Source: Shewanella corallii (GTDB taxonomy: Bacteria > Pseudomonadota > Gammaproteobacteria > Enterobacterales > Shewanellaceae). From it: a DNA stretch of 64,000 nt. Under the pieces are notes generated by a model, which saw only the letters and a program-made list of their open reading frames with translations, was not told the DNA's origin and made no database searches. Location: positions 186,001-250,000 of the forward strand of contig NZ_JAKIKT010000001.1 of NCBI RefSeq assembly GCF_023349125.1, written 5' to 3'. Below are positions 1 through 8,456 of the stretch, piece by piece. Position 1 is the first letter of the stretch; every line of letters starts with the position of its first letter. The position numbers and the translations under genes are program-made.

Positions 1-745
1 GATAGTCCAGAGTGCCGCCGTTTTTCAGTTGCATCTGTTTTTGCCGGGCCAGCTTTTCTTCGTCCAGCCAACCCCATTTACGCATCAGGCTGTTGGCCGT
101 CGCCGGATAGAAGAGTGGCAGGTAACGGTTTTGAGCTGTGATGCTCTGTACCGCATTGGCTGCAGCCCAGATATGGGTGAAGTGGGTCGCCAGTAAGCAG
201 ATAAACAGCAAGGCCAGAAAACCCTTGTTCAACGGATACCTTTGCCAGTTCGCAAAGCGGGAAATCAGCAGGTAGCTGCCCGTCATTACTGCTAACGTCA
301 TCAGGCTGACCGCGGCTATGGTTAGTAGGTTGCTGAGTGTGGGCTCCACCATACCGCCGGACAGTATCATCTCCACCAGAACCCACTGAATATGGAATCT
401 GTACTGAGCGAATACCTGGGTGTCGGTATACAGCGCCAGCAAGGGAAGGGCAAAGGCCAGTCCGGTCAGTACAGCTCTGACTGTAAAAGGGCGGATAAAG
501 ACCAGAGGCAGGCACAGCAGGGACCAGAGTCCGATAAGCAATCCCATTTGCCCAAGTGTGGCGACAGTCAGGTAGCCAAGACTCAGGGCGTTTTGGCTGT
601 CAGGCAGGTATGAAAAGTACAGGCCAGCGATCGCACTTGCCAGCAGTGACGTGATGATAAACATCACACCATGGTTAAGTAATCTGTTGCGCATGAGAAA
701 AGGTTTACGGCGCTGATGTTGGAAGGCGACGTCATGTGCCCACAT
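1..745 (-). CDS. DUF3413 / YejM(PbgA)-like inner-membrane protein, N-terminal part (cut by window edge)
   Basis: Reading the minus strand gives an open frame that runs off the left edge. It has about five hydrophobic segments followed by a stretch resembling the junction between the membrane domain and the sulfatase-fold domain of E. coli YejM: THIWAAANAVQSIT, then LPLFYPATANSLMRKWGWLD, matches the YejM pattern HVVYIWADANFYRPIT...LPLSYPMTARRFLEKHGLLD. YejM is an inner-membrane regulator of LPS synthesis and envelope homeostasis; whether this protein has that role is inference. The start is uncertain: ATG at 745 leaves a basic N-terminus like YejM, ATG at 695 is shorter, and neither has a clear Shine-Dalgarno. 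The frame is open up to a TAA at 787-789. The hydrolase domain lies outside the window. Confidence 0.75.
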   Translation of the reverse strand, partial: MWAHDVAFQHQRRKPFLMRNRLLNHGVMFIITSLLASAIAGLYFSYLPDSQNALSLGYLTVATLGQMGLLIGLWSLLCLPLVFIRPFTVRAVLTGLAFALPLLALYTDTQVFAQYRFHIQWVLVEMILSGGMVEPTLSNLLTIAAVSLMTLAVMTGSYLLISRFANWQRYPLNKGFLALLFICLLATHFTHIWAAANAVQSITAQNRYLPLFYPATANSLMRKWGWLDEEKLARQKQMQLKNGGTLDY

Positions 746-800
746 CAAAGCAAAAAGGTTGACCCAGAAGTCCAGTTTTGGGAGCTTTTACAACAAGTAA

Positions 801-820
801 GGACGGCATTGCACCGTCCC
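801..820 (-). terminator. probable intrinsic terminator of the yhcH-like gene
   Basis: On the minus strand GGACGG-TGCAATG-CCGTCC is followed by TTACTTGTTG, a T-rich but imperfect tail. It lies just downstream of the YhcH-family gene and before the DUF3413 gene, so the latter should have its own promoter. Confidence 0.5.
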
Positions 821-843
821 GATTTCAATTAACGTTATAGGTT

Positions 844-1305
844 TTAGCGGCGAACTTTAACCACGACTTTACGCACCTGTTCGCTGCCAGGAGCTGCGCC
901 CGGCATATGAATATCTTCCGGGAAGAAGATAGCGAACATACCGGCTTTCAGGGTGACGAAGTTAGCTTCATCCAGCAGCGGCGCGCTATGGAACTCTGCA
1001 AAATCGCGCTGGGCATTGTACTCGGTGTCCGGTGTGCGGCCAGCCAGAGGTAAGCAGCCACAAGCCTCCTCTCCGCTTACGACAAACTGTACATCAATGT
1101 AATCACGGTGAATTTCAAACGGCGCTGTGGTTCTGTCTCTTGGGGCGTAGTCATTCACTATGGCAAACACATTGTCACCATCAATGTTGTGGCGTCCGAT
1201 TTCAGCCTGACTGTAGTCAGTCACTGCAAGATGCTGCAGGGCCAGGGCAATACCGGGATGCAGTGTTGCGTACTGCTCATGGTTGGCAAGGGTGTCCAGA
1301 ATCAT
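844..1305 (-). CDS. YhcH/YjgK/YiaL family protein (DUF386 cupin-like)
   Basis: A 153-residue protein with the hallmarks of the YhcH/YiaL family: HRDYIDVQFVVSGEE in the middle and FPEDIHMPG near the C-terminus, whose His and acidic residues form the metal site of the double-stranded beta-helix fold. Members include NanQ, an N-acetylneuraminate anomerase, and YiaL. The length is normal for the family. No sialic acid genes are nearby, so the substrate is unknown and the sugar-anomerase role is only suggested by the family. It diverges from the patatin gene at 1451, the two sharing a 145-base promoter region. Confidence 0.85.
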   Translation of the reverse strand: MILDTLANHEQYATLHPGIALALQHLAVTDYSQAEIGRHNIDGDNVFAIVNDYAPRDRTTAPFEIHRDYIDVQFVVSGEEACGCLPLAGRTPDTEYNAQRDFAEFHSAPLLDEANFVTLKAGMFAIFFPEDIHMPGAAPGSEQVRKVVVKVRR

Positions 1306-1450
1306 GTGTTTAACCTCAGTCTGTTGTCTGCAGGGGAGTATACGCTGATAGCCAACCGCGTAGAAGTACTGTGCCTTGCTGAAGGGGGAAACAGGACAGA
1401 GTTCACGCCGAGGGGGATTTTGTTATAGTGAGCGTCCCAAACGAAGAGGT

Positions 1451-2518
1451 ATGAAAGTGAATTCAATCAGGTTGTTGGCAGGTCGAAAAGCGAAACAAAC
1501 CATACTGGAACAGGGGCTCAAACCTGAGCTGTTTACCCGGGTGCTGGCGGCATCGGGGGGACCTAAATGGTTGGGAATCGCCGGGCTGGACAAGTACCTG
1601 TTTGGCACCTTTCTGAAAGATCTGTCTCACCCTTTAAATACTCTGGGCGCTTCGTCCGGAGCCTGGCGTTTGGCCTGTCTTGCTCAACAAGATCCTCTGG
1701 CTGCTTACGCAAGACTTGAAGATGCCTACATTGGCCAAAGATATGACACCAAACCATCACGGGCGGAAGTTGAGCGGCAGGTGCAGGGAATCATAGAGCA
1801 TATTCTCGACGGTAATGGGGCAGAGCAACTGCTGGCCAACCCTAATGTTCACAGCCATTTTATCGTCTGCCGGGGTAAGCATTTAAATCAAGTGATGCAA
1901 AGGCCTGTATTAGCCGCGGGACTGGCGCTGTCAGCCATGACCAATCTGGTAAGTCGTCATACTCTGGGCTGGCATTTTGAGCGTCTGGTGTTTGGCGTTG
2001 ATAACGGGGCATCACCCTATCGGGAGTTGGCAGACCTGCCCGGACGATTTTGCGACCTTACTGCAAACAACCTTAAGTCTGTACTGCAGGCCACCGGCAG
2101 TATTCCGCTGCTGTTACCGCCGGTAACTGAGATCCCCGGGGTGGCATCCGGTCATTACTATGATGGTGGTATCACCGACTATCACTTTGACCTGGATTTG
2201 GCTCAGGCTGAAGGTCTGACGCTGTATCCTCATTTCTATCCTCATATGGCTGCAGGCTGGTTTGATAAAGGACTTAAAAGTCGACGGGCAAACATCGCCA
2301 GCGCCAACTATGACAATGCTCTGGTGCTTGCGCCATCGGCCGGGTTTATTGCCAGCCTTCCCGGTAGCAAAATACCGGACAGGGATGATTTTAAAACCCT
2401 GGATACTGACACACGACGCAAGTACTGGCGGCAGGCTGCGGCAATGAGTGACAGACTGGCTGATGAGTTGCACGAACTCCTGGAAACCGGCAGATATGAG
2501 TCTGTACTGGAGTCCTGA
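1451..2518 (+). CDS. patatin-like phospholipase family protein
   Basis: 355 residues from an ATG preceded by GAAGAGG; an upstream in-frame start at 1376 would add a low-quality extension and overlap the likely promoter, so it was not used. The protein shows a patatin layout: a Gly-rich oxyanion segment (AASGGPKW), the nucleophile elbow GASSG (GxSxG), and the catalytic Asp in YYDGGITDYH (DG[GA] motif). Patatin-type enzymes hydrolyse acyl esters of phospholipids through a Ser-Asp dyad. No signal peptide is visible, so it is probably cytoplasmic or peripheral at the membrane. Its physiological substrate cannot be told. Confidence 0.8.
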   Translation: MKVNSIRLLAGRKAKQTILEQGLKPELFTRVLAASGGPKWLGIAGLDKYLFGTFLKDLSHPLNTLGASSGAWRLACLAQQDPLAAYARLEDAYIGQRYDTKPSRAEVERQVQGIIEHILDGNGAEQLLANPNVHSHFIVCRGKHLNQVMQRPVLAAGLALSAMTNLVSRHTLGWHFERLVFGVDNGASPYRELADLPGRFCDLTANNLKSVLQATGSIPLLLPPVTEIPGVASGHYYDGGITDYHFDLDLAQAEGLTLYPHFYPHMAAGWFDKGLKSRRANIASANYDNALVLAPSAGFIASLPGSKIPDRDDFKTLDTDTRRKYWRQAAAMSDRLADELHELLETGRYESVLES

Positions 2519-2675
2519 GCTACTTGTTTGGGTGTAATGAGCTGAGCGTTCTGGTGTAATAATTTTGTCTGGCAAGCTGTCTTATCTTTAGGCTTACAAA
2601 GATAACGGCGAGTGCTAAACTAAAACTTACTGGTTAAATTTTAAGCGGTACCTCTTGCTCGCTAAGGAGGTTACT

Positions 2676-3248
2676 ATGCGTTCTCAGGAAATGGCGTTGC
2701 TCACCCACGACGCTCTCTTGTTGCCACAGGGAAGGCTTGAAGTCCGCGTGATTGACCCTTCCAATCTGCGCGTAGTAGCCGATGTGTTTAAAGATAGATG
2801 TCAACTCGCCGTCGGCATGTTCCGTGCTGATGGTACTCCTCCCTGTTACCCCATCGCTACTCAGTGCGAGATTATCGATTTTAATCAGTTGGAAGACGAC
2901 TCTCTGTCGATCGTGCTGGAGGGAAAGCAGAAGGTCAAAGTGCTATCTGGAGCACAGCAGGCCGATGGTCGTTGGATGGTCCGAACCCTGTGTTGCCCCA
3001 ACTGGGTGCCTGAGCCCATCGAAGGTGAGTTTGAGCTTATCAGTCAGGCGCTTGAGCAGTTTTATGAGGTAAACCCAGATCTGGCTGAGCTGTATTCCAA
3101 TGTCAAACTGGATGATGCCTGCTGGGTAAGTCAGCGTTGGCTTGAAGTTTTGCCCATGTACAACAGGGATAAGATTAAGCTGCTTAACCAGCCGGATTGC
3201 CATAAAACAATGGCGTTCGTGCTTCGTCTGATCAAGGCCCATGCATAA
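2676..3248 (+). CDS. LON substrate-binding (N-terminal) domain protein
   Basis: 190 residues starting at ATG 2676, which has a strong AAGGAGG Shine-Dalgarno at 2664-2670; the longer frame from 2655 would bury that site. The sequence (LLPQGRLEVRVIDP..., CYPIATQCEIIDFNQLEDDSLSIVLEGKQKVKV) fits the stand-alone LON N-terminal domain family (COG2802-like). These lack the ATPase and protease domains of Lon and have no settled function; a peptide-binding role is inference from the fold. It precedes a pseudouridine synthase by about 100 bases. Confidence 0.75.
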   Translation: MRSQEMALLTHDALLLPQGRLEVRVIDPSNLRVVADVFKDRCQLAVGMFRADGTPPCYPIATQCEIIDFNQLEDDSLSIVLEGKQKVKVLSGAQQADGRWMVRTLCCPNWVPEPIEGEFELISQALEQFYEVNPDLAELYSNVKLDDACWVSQRWLEVLPMYNRDKIKLLNQPDCHKTMAFVLRLIKAHA

Positions 3249-3346
3249 GCTTGTCGGTAATAGCTTCTACTGACAGAGCTATGGCTGACACTCATGTGTT
3301 CTGAGGGGTACAATGCCCCTCTCAGTTCTGCCTTTCACTTATATCA

Positions 3347-4270
3347 ATGACAACAGTTCGTGCCGCTCAGCCATCCTATATTGTGCTTCCCCGTGAAGTG
3401 ACAGATAAGCCTACCGTACTCAGCTTTCTGATGAGTCATTTTGCCCGTATTGGCGAAGAGGTTTGGCTGCAAAGAGTGCGGGATGGCAAGGTGCATTGGC
3501 AGGACGGCACCCTGATTGACGAAAACACAGAATATCGCCCGACTGCCAGGGTTTATTACTACCGGGAAGTGGTAGCTGAAACCCATATCCCTTTTAAAGA
3601 GCAGATACTGTATCGGGATGAAGAGATCCTGATTGTCCACAAGCCTCATTTTTTGCCTGTGACCCCCAGTGGTAATTATGTGAATGAGTGCCTGGTGCAC
3701 CGCCTGCGTATCGACACAGGTATAGAAACCGTATCTCCGGCGCACCGACTTGACAGGGAAACGGCCGGCGTGATGTTGATGAGCCTGAATCCGCAAACCC
3801 GCCATCAGTACCACGACTTGTTTAAATCCAAGACCATTACCAAGGAGTATCAGGCGCTGGCCCGATTAACTCCTGAGCTGAAGCAAAAGGCAGATGCGGG
3901 GGAGCTGGATTTGCCTATTCGCTGGACGGTAAAAAACCGAATGAAACCAGCCAACCCCAGCTTTCTGATGCAGGTGGTTGAGGGGGAGGCCAATACTCAC
4001 TCGGAGATAGCTTTGATTGCTGTGCAAGGGGAGTTTGGCCTGTTTGAACTCAGTCCGATAACCGGCAAAACCCATCAGCTTCGAGTACATATGCTGTCAC
4101 TGGGAATGCCATTGCTCAATGACAGGTTTTATCCTGAACTGCAGCCCAAGAAAGAGGATAACTTTGAGCAACCTTTGCAGCTACTTGCCTATCGTCTCAG
4201 GTTTGAAGATCCCGTTACCGGCAAGCAGCATGACTGGCAGGTGGATGGGCTGGAGTTTCCACGGGGTTAA
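3347..4270 (+). CDS. RluA-family pseudouridine synthase
   Basis: 307 residues. The RluA-type motif II is HRLDRETAGVML, whose Asp is the catalytic residue, and GKTHQLRVHM is the C-terminal substrate-binding motif. The N-terminal roughly 90 residues look like a divergent S4-type RNA-binding region rather than a canonical S4. The enzyme converts uridine to pseudouridine in rRNA or tRNA; the exact target cannot be assigned from sequence alone. A close-by gene for a LON-domain protein precedes it and the convergent PhoD-like gene follows. Confidence 0.88.
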   Translation: MTTVRAAQPSYIVLPREVTDKPTVLSFLMSHFARIGEEVWLQRVRDGKVHWQDGTLIDENTEYRPTARVYYYREVVAETHIPFKEQILYRDEEILIVHKPHFLPVTPSGNYVNECLVHRLRIDTGIETVSPAHRLDRETAGVMLMSLNPQTRHQYHDLFKSKTITKEYQALARLTPELKQKADAGELDLPIRWTVKNRMKPANPSFLMQVVEGEANTHSEIALIAVQGEFGLFELSPITGKTHQLRVHMLSLGMPLLNDRFYPELQPKKEDNFEQPLQLLAYRLRFEDPVTGKQHDWQVDGLEFPRG

Positions 4271-4368
4271 GCAATAACTTCCAGGATAGAGATAACGAAA
4301 AGCGCTCTGTATTGAGCAATGCTGTTCGTTTAAGAAAAACCCCCAAGAACAAGCACTGAAAAACTTAA

Positions 4369-4473
4369 ACCACGAAGGGCACGAAGGGCACGAAGAAAAG
4401 CAGTATTCTTTTGTGCTCTTCTTCGTGTTCTCTGTGTAGTTCGCGAAGCGAACGCTTCGTGGTCGCTGCTTTT
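4369..4473. repeat. CACGAAGGG repeat with nested inverted arms
   Basis: Three CACGAAG units sit at 9-base spacing (4371, 4380, 4389), followed by AAAAGCAG at 4396-4403. The reverse complement pieces recur downstream: CTTCGTG at 4421 and 4455, and CTGCTTTT at 4466-4473, so the region can fold into a long imperfect hairpin. Between them TTCGCGAAGCGAA is itself palindromic. It fills the space between two convergent genes. CACGAAG-rich intergenic repeats of this type are known in many bacterial genomes and often give spurious ORFs; function unknown. Confidence 0.6.
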
Positions 4474-4508
4474 CAATTTTTTGTCGATTGACCGTTAGCC
4501 GAGCGCCA

Positions 4509-6449
4509 TTACTCGGGCTTGGGCAAGGCCGGACGCTCCTGACGGCTGAAGGTATGCCCAGGCGGATCAAAACGGGTTTCTGTCATATCTCCGTGTAGCA
4601 CACTGATGCTGACAGGGGCTCCACTGGCCGCAAATTCCACCATGCCCACGCCGCTTTGATTAACCAAACGCTTGCGGATATCGCCATTGGGGCGACGGCC
4701 ACGAATGAGCATGCGTTTACGCTTGGTCAGCAGATTCAGCGGTGAGAAGTAGCCATACAACCAGCCATTAAACTTATCAAACCAGGGCAATAGCTTTTCC
4801 GGGAACTGGTTTTTAAACCCTGATGCGGTGATCTGATAGATCCCCGGGCTCTCACTGCGAAAGCGTACACTCACGTCATAGGCAAAGGAGTAATGCACAT
4901 CGCCGGACAGGATCACAAACTCCTGTGGTGTCTTGCGATGGGTGAAGATACTCAGCAGCGCACTGGCCGCACCCGGGTGAGCCATCCAGTTTTCCGCGTC
5001 TACCATCAAAGAGGCCCCTATGAAGGTGGCTGTACGCTGAACTGCCTCAATCAACTTAACCCCGAACATAGGGGCGGGGGAGACGATAATGACCTTATCC
5101 AGATCGATCAGCTCCTGCTGCATATCCATCAGGGCTTCCCAGTCCATCAAACCTGAAGGCTTAGCCAGGTTGGACTCGCTGCGCCAGCGGCGGGTGCGGG
5201 TATCCAGCACGACAATTCTTGGCGAGGTATCCAGGCTGTAGTGCCACTTTTCAAACTTGAGCAGGGCATCGATAAGTGAGTTCTGCTTTTGCTTGTCGAG
5301 CGCGTGTCCCTGCTGATTGAGCAGATCATCCAGTAAGGGGCGGATATCCTGCTCAAACCGTTTGGGTTGATTGCCAAGGCCCTGAAACAGGGTGTAGCCA
5401 ATCAGTGCATTGCCTATGATGCGTTTTGAAAACCTGTGACCATAGGCGGCTTCTTCCCACTTGGCGGTCAGGTTCCAGTCATCGGTAATATCATGATCGT
5501 CAAAGATCATATAGGTGGGAATATGAGCCAGCAGGCGACGCACCTGACTCAGACCGCTTTTGAACTCCAGCAGATGTTGCCACTCTTTTTGCCATCTGGC
5601 CTGATTGGGGCGGCTGAGGCCGCTGACATTTTTAGGGATATCAATTCGATCCCATAGCTCAGGCGACCAGGTCAACAGATACAGGGCGATGATTTCGCTC
5701 AGACACACCAGGTGATTTTCACCCATGGCGGTAGTGAAAATCGGATGATTGATATACCAGTGCCACAGCGGCGTTTTGGCCGGATATTCAGTTTTTGGCA
5801 GCAGGCGTTTGTGGCGCTGATACATGGCTGCAGGTTGGTAACTGATCTGGTTGGAATTATTCAGTCCAGCCCCTTCAAAGCTCTCGGTCGGCAGGCCAAG
5901 CGCCTGAATCACCTTGCCGATGGCGTACAGCATAGGGCCGCCGATATCGTCTACATACACCTGATCACCCGTCATCATCAGCAATGAAGGACGCTCTTGC
6001 GGTTGCACACCAGCGATTCGGGTATCTGCGGCGACCAGGGCATCGGCGCTGAAGTGGTGTGGGTTGCGGCAGGAGCCATGCATCAGGTTCTGCACACCGG
6101 GCTGCACAACCAGGTTGGGGTGCGCCTTGCCGGCATAGGTCAGTCCGCTTAAGCGGCCAAACAGATCGCCATGCTCGCTGTCATTGAGTTGATAGCTCAC
6201 TTCCACCTTGCTTGGCAGCAGTTGCTGCTGCTCCAGCTGGATCAGGTACTGCCAGGCTTTGCTACCCAGCTGCACACAATGCAAATCCGCTTCGCCCAGC
6301 TGGTACGCTTTATCGCCCAGAGTCAGGGTTAGCTGTTGCATCGGACTGCTGGTCACAAACCAGAGTGTGAAGTGATTATTATCGCAATGACGCAGTACCG
6401 GGCCAGCCAGTACCAAAGGAAGCGAAGCGATGTTCAATTGGTGATCCAT
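4509..6449 (-). CDS. PhoD-like alkaline phosphatase / metallophosphatase family protein
   Basis: About 646 residues if translation begins at ATG 6449 (the frame extends to 6545, but the first 32 residues look non-coding and overlap the promoter region of the divergent kinase gene). Metal-binding motifs typical of PhoD-type phosphatases are in order: GDQVYVDDIGGP, DDHDITDDW and GDVHYSF. No secretion signal is visible at the chosen start, unlike classical TAT-exported PhoD, so this belongs to the larger cytoplasmic-looking PhoD-like branch. Substrate unknown. It is convergent with the pseudouridine synthase gene. Confidence 0.8.
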   Translation of the reverse strand: MDHQLNIASLPLVLAGPVLRHCDNNHFTLWFVTSSPMQQLTLTLGDKAYQLGEADLHCVQLGSKAWQYLIQLEQQQLLPSKVEVSYQLNDSEHGDLFGRLSGLTYAGKAHPNLVVQPGVQNLMHGSCRNPHHFSADALVAADTRIAGVQPQERPSLLMMTGDQVYVDDIGGPMLYAIGKVIQALGLPTESFEGAGLNNSNQISYQPAAMYQRHKRLLPKTEYPAKTPLWHWYINHPIFTTAMGENHLVCLSEIIALYLLTWSPELWDRIDIPKNVSGLSRPNQARWQKEWQHLLEFKSGLSQVRRLLAHIPTYMIFDDHDITDDWNLTAKWEEAAYGHRFSKRIIGNALIGYTLFQGLGNQPKRFEQDIRPLLDDLLNQQGHALDKQKQNSLIDALLKFEKWHYSLDTSPRIVVLDTRTRRWRSESNLAKPSGLMDWEALMDMQQELIDLDKVIIVSPAPMFGVKLIEAVQRTATFIGASLMVDAENWMAHPGAASALLSIFTHRKTPQEFVILSGDVHYSFAYDVSVRFRSESPGIYQITASGFKNQFPEKLLPWFDKFNGWLYGYFSPLNLLTKRKRMLIRGRRPNGDIRKRLVNQSGVGMVEFAASGAPVSISVLHGDMTETRFDPPGHTFSRQERPALPKPE

Positions 6450-6589
6450 GTTGGAGATGACAGATAAGCTAAGGGTAAACAAGTGATTTGGTATTGAAAA
6501 GTTTTTACACTCAAGGCTGCGATTGTTGGCAGTTAAATTAAGCACCTACTGATGAGTCTGTAGCAAAGGACAGCGTTGGAACAATAATA

Positions 6590-7843
6590 ATGACCTCAAC
6601 AAAACCTCTTCCCAATCAAGCGGACCAACTGGCCTTGTTGCGCCTGCTGGGCTTCGCCTTGCAATTGCTGTTGGTATTGTTCGGAGCAGAGACCTTTGGT
6701 TTGAGCCTGCAGGTTGAGGCGTTAACCTGGGTCATGCTGGCTGAAGGCGTCACCCTGACGCTGCTGATTTGGCAGCGCCACAGACTGACCCATCACGAAC
6801 TCAGCCTGTTTGTTACCCTGCTGCTGGATATTCTGTTCTGGGGCTTGTGGCTTGCCTTTTCCGGTGGTGCCACCAACGCCTTTGTCACTCTACTGTTAAT
6901 TCCCATCGTGCTGGCCGCAGTCACCTTGCCGCTGTGGGCACCCTGGGTGCTGGCTGTCGCTGCGACTCTGGTATACAGCTTGATGATGAAGATGCTGCCT
7001 GTCAGCGACATGATGCACCATGGTCACGGCATGGATATGAGCTCTCACTATCTGGGCATGTGGCTCAATTTTGTGCTCACTGCGCTGGTGATTACTACCA
7101 CAGTGGCGCTGCTGATCCGCCGTATTCGCAAGCAGGATGCACAGATGGCTTATTTGCGTGAGTCGCAACTCCGGCAGGAGCAATTGCTGGCGCTGGGCAC
7201 TGCATCAGCTCAGATGGCCCACCAGTTGGCTACGCCGCTTTCCAGCATGAGATTGTTACTGGAAGAGGTTCAGGAAGCCAATTGCCCGGTCGCCCTGTCA
7301 GAGATGGATACTGCATTAAGTCGTTGTGAGGCCACACTCAATGAGCTGCGGGAAGCGACCCGCTCAATTCGTGAGGGGCATGTGACTCAGGCTTCGGCGG
7401 GAACTCTGGCGCACCAACTGAGGCAGAAAATTCTGCTGTTGATGCCTACGACCCAGCTTGATTGGCAGGTGGCTTTGTCAGCAGATGACGCCAGCGCCAA
7501 AGTGCTGATGGATATGAATCTGGTTCCGGCTTTGATGGCGCTGGTGGAGAACGCCTCAGCATCGACTTTGGAGTCCAGAGGCGATGCCAAAGTCAGTGTG
7601 ACCTTTGAAAGGCATGAGCAGGAACTGCTGGTCCGGGTCAGGGATTATGGTGGTGGCATCGACAGTGAGTTGATGTCACAACTGGGTTCAAGTTTAATCT
7701 CCAGCCCCAAAGGGATGGGGATGGCGCTGTTGCTCAGTCATGCCAGCTTTGAGCGTCTTGGGGCATGTTTGACCCTGAGCAACCATCCAGAGGGTGGAAG
7801 CGTCGCAGAGGTTCGGCTGCCTTTGATAGTGGAGGCGGCATGA
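6590..7843 (+). CDS. RegB/PrrB-type redox sensor histidine kinase
   Basis: 417 residues with about six transmembrane helices (residues 12-178), then a dimerisation/phosphoacceptor helix QMAHQLATPLSSM with His211, and an ATPase domain (LVENAS N-box, DYGGGID, KGMGMALLL). Two features point to the RegB/PrrB family: the H-box of AHxLxTPL form, and GGATNAF at 92-98, close to the quinone-binding GGxxNPF of RegB. Cys245, just after the H-box, lies where RegB has its redox-active cysteine (inference). The loop at 141-153 is rich in Met and His. The kinase overlaps its response regulator by ATGA, so they are translationally coupled. Confidence 0.87.
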   Translation: MTSTKPLPNQADQLALLRLLGFALQLLLVLFGAETFGLSLQVEALTWVMLAEGVTLTLLIWQRHRLTHHELSLFVTLLLDILFWGLWLAFSGGATNAFVTLLLIPIVLAAVTLPLWAPWVLAVAATLVYSLMMKMLPVSDMMHHGHGMDMSSHYLGMWLNFVLTALVITTTVALLIRRIRKQDAQMAYLRESQLRQEQLLALGTASAQMAHQLATPLSSMRLLLEEVQEANCPVALSEMDTALSRCEATLNELREATRSIREGHVTQASAGTLAHQLRQKILLLMPTTQLDWQVALSADDASAKVLMDMNLVPALMALVENASASTLESRGDAKVSVTFERHEQELLVRVRDYGGGIDSELMSQLGSSLISSPKGMGMALLLSHASFERLGACLTLSNHPEGGSVAEVRLPLIVEAA

Positions 7844-8373
7844 AGCGGATTTTGATTGTTGAAGATGATCATGCGCTGGCCGGAGTATTGTGCCGCCGCC
7901 TGACTAAACATGGCTTTGACTGCCACCATGTGGACAATCCCAGCGACGCTCTGTTGCAGGCCCGCAAGTTACTGCCGAGCCATATTTTGCTGGATATGAA
8001 GCTTGAGTTCAGTAATGGTCTGAGCCTGATTTCGCCTCTGCGACACTTGCTGCCTAAAGTGACCATGGTTCTGCTGACAGGTTATGCCAGTATTGCTACC
8101 GCAGTAGAGGCGATACGGGCGGGGGCCGATAACTACCTTGCCAAACCTGTGGATACCCAGACTTTGTTGTCGGCGCTGCTGCCGGATGAGTTTGAGCTAA
8201 CTCAGGATACGGTGGAGGAGGACGCCCCGCTGAATCCAAAACGACTGGAATGGGAACACCTGCAACAGGTGCTGCAGGCCAATCAGGGCAATGTGTCGGC
8301 GACCGCCAGACAATTGGGTATGCACAGGCGAACGCTGCAGCGGAAACTGATGAAAAAGCCTGTGACTGATTGA
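7840..8373 (+). CDS. RegA/ActR-type response regulator (receiver + Fis-type HTH)
   Basis: 177 residues; the start ATG 7840 overlaps the kinase stop codon. An N-terminal receiver (IVEDDHALAG, phospho-acceptor Asp in LLDMKLE, LLTGYAS, conserved Lys in LAKPVD) is joined to a short C-terminal Fis-like helix-turn-helix ending in GMHRRTLQRKLMKKPV, nearly the invariant ending of RegA/PrrA/ActR proteins. In proteobacteria this pair controls respiration and redox genes. The preceding gene is its cognate kinase. The beta-barrel gene downstream may be co-transcribed. Confidence 0.9.
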   Translation: MKRILIVEDDHALAGVLCRRLTKHGFDCHHVDNPSDALLQARKLLPSHILLDMKLEFSNGLSLISPLRHLLPKVTMVLLTGYASIATAVEAIRAGADNYLAKPVDTQTLLSALLPDEFELTQDTVEEDAPLNPKRLEWEHLQQVLQANQGNVSATARQLGMHRRTLQRKLMKKPVTD

Positions 8374-8456
8374 TGCTTAAAAATACAGTCCCGGCAAAGG
8401 AATCAGGCTAAGCTTTAAATTCAAGACTCGATGCACAGGACAAAAGGAGGTGGAGC

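Noticed and set aside
4181..4570. 129-codon minus-strand frame over the CACGAAG repeat
   Set aside because: Runs through the repeat and overlaps two real genes; typical spurious ORF produced by this repeat.
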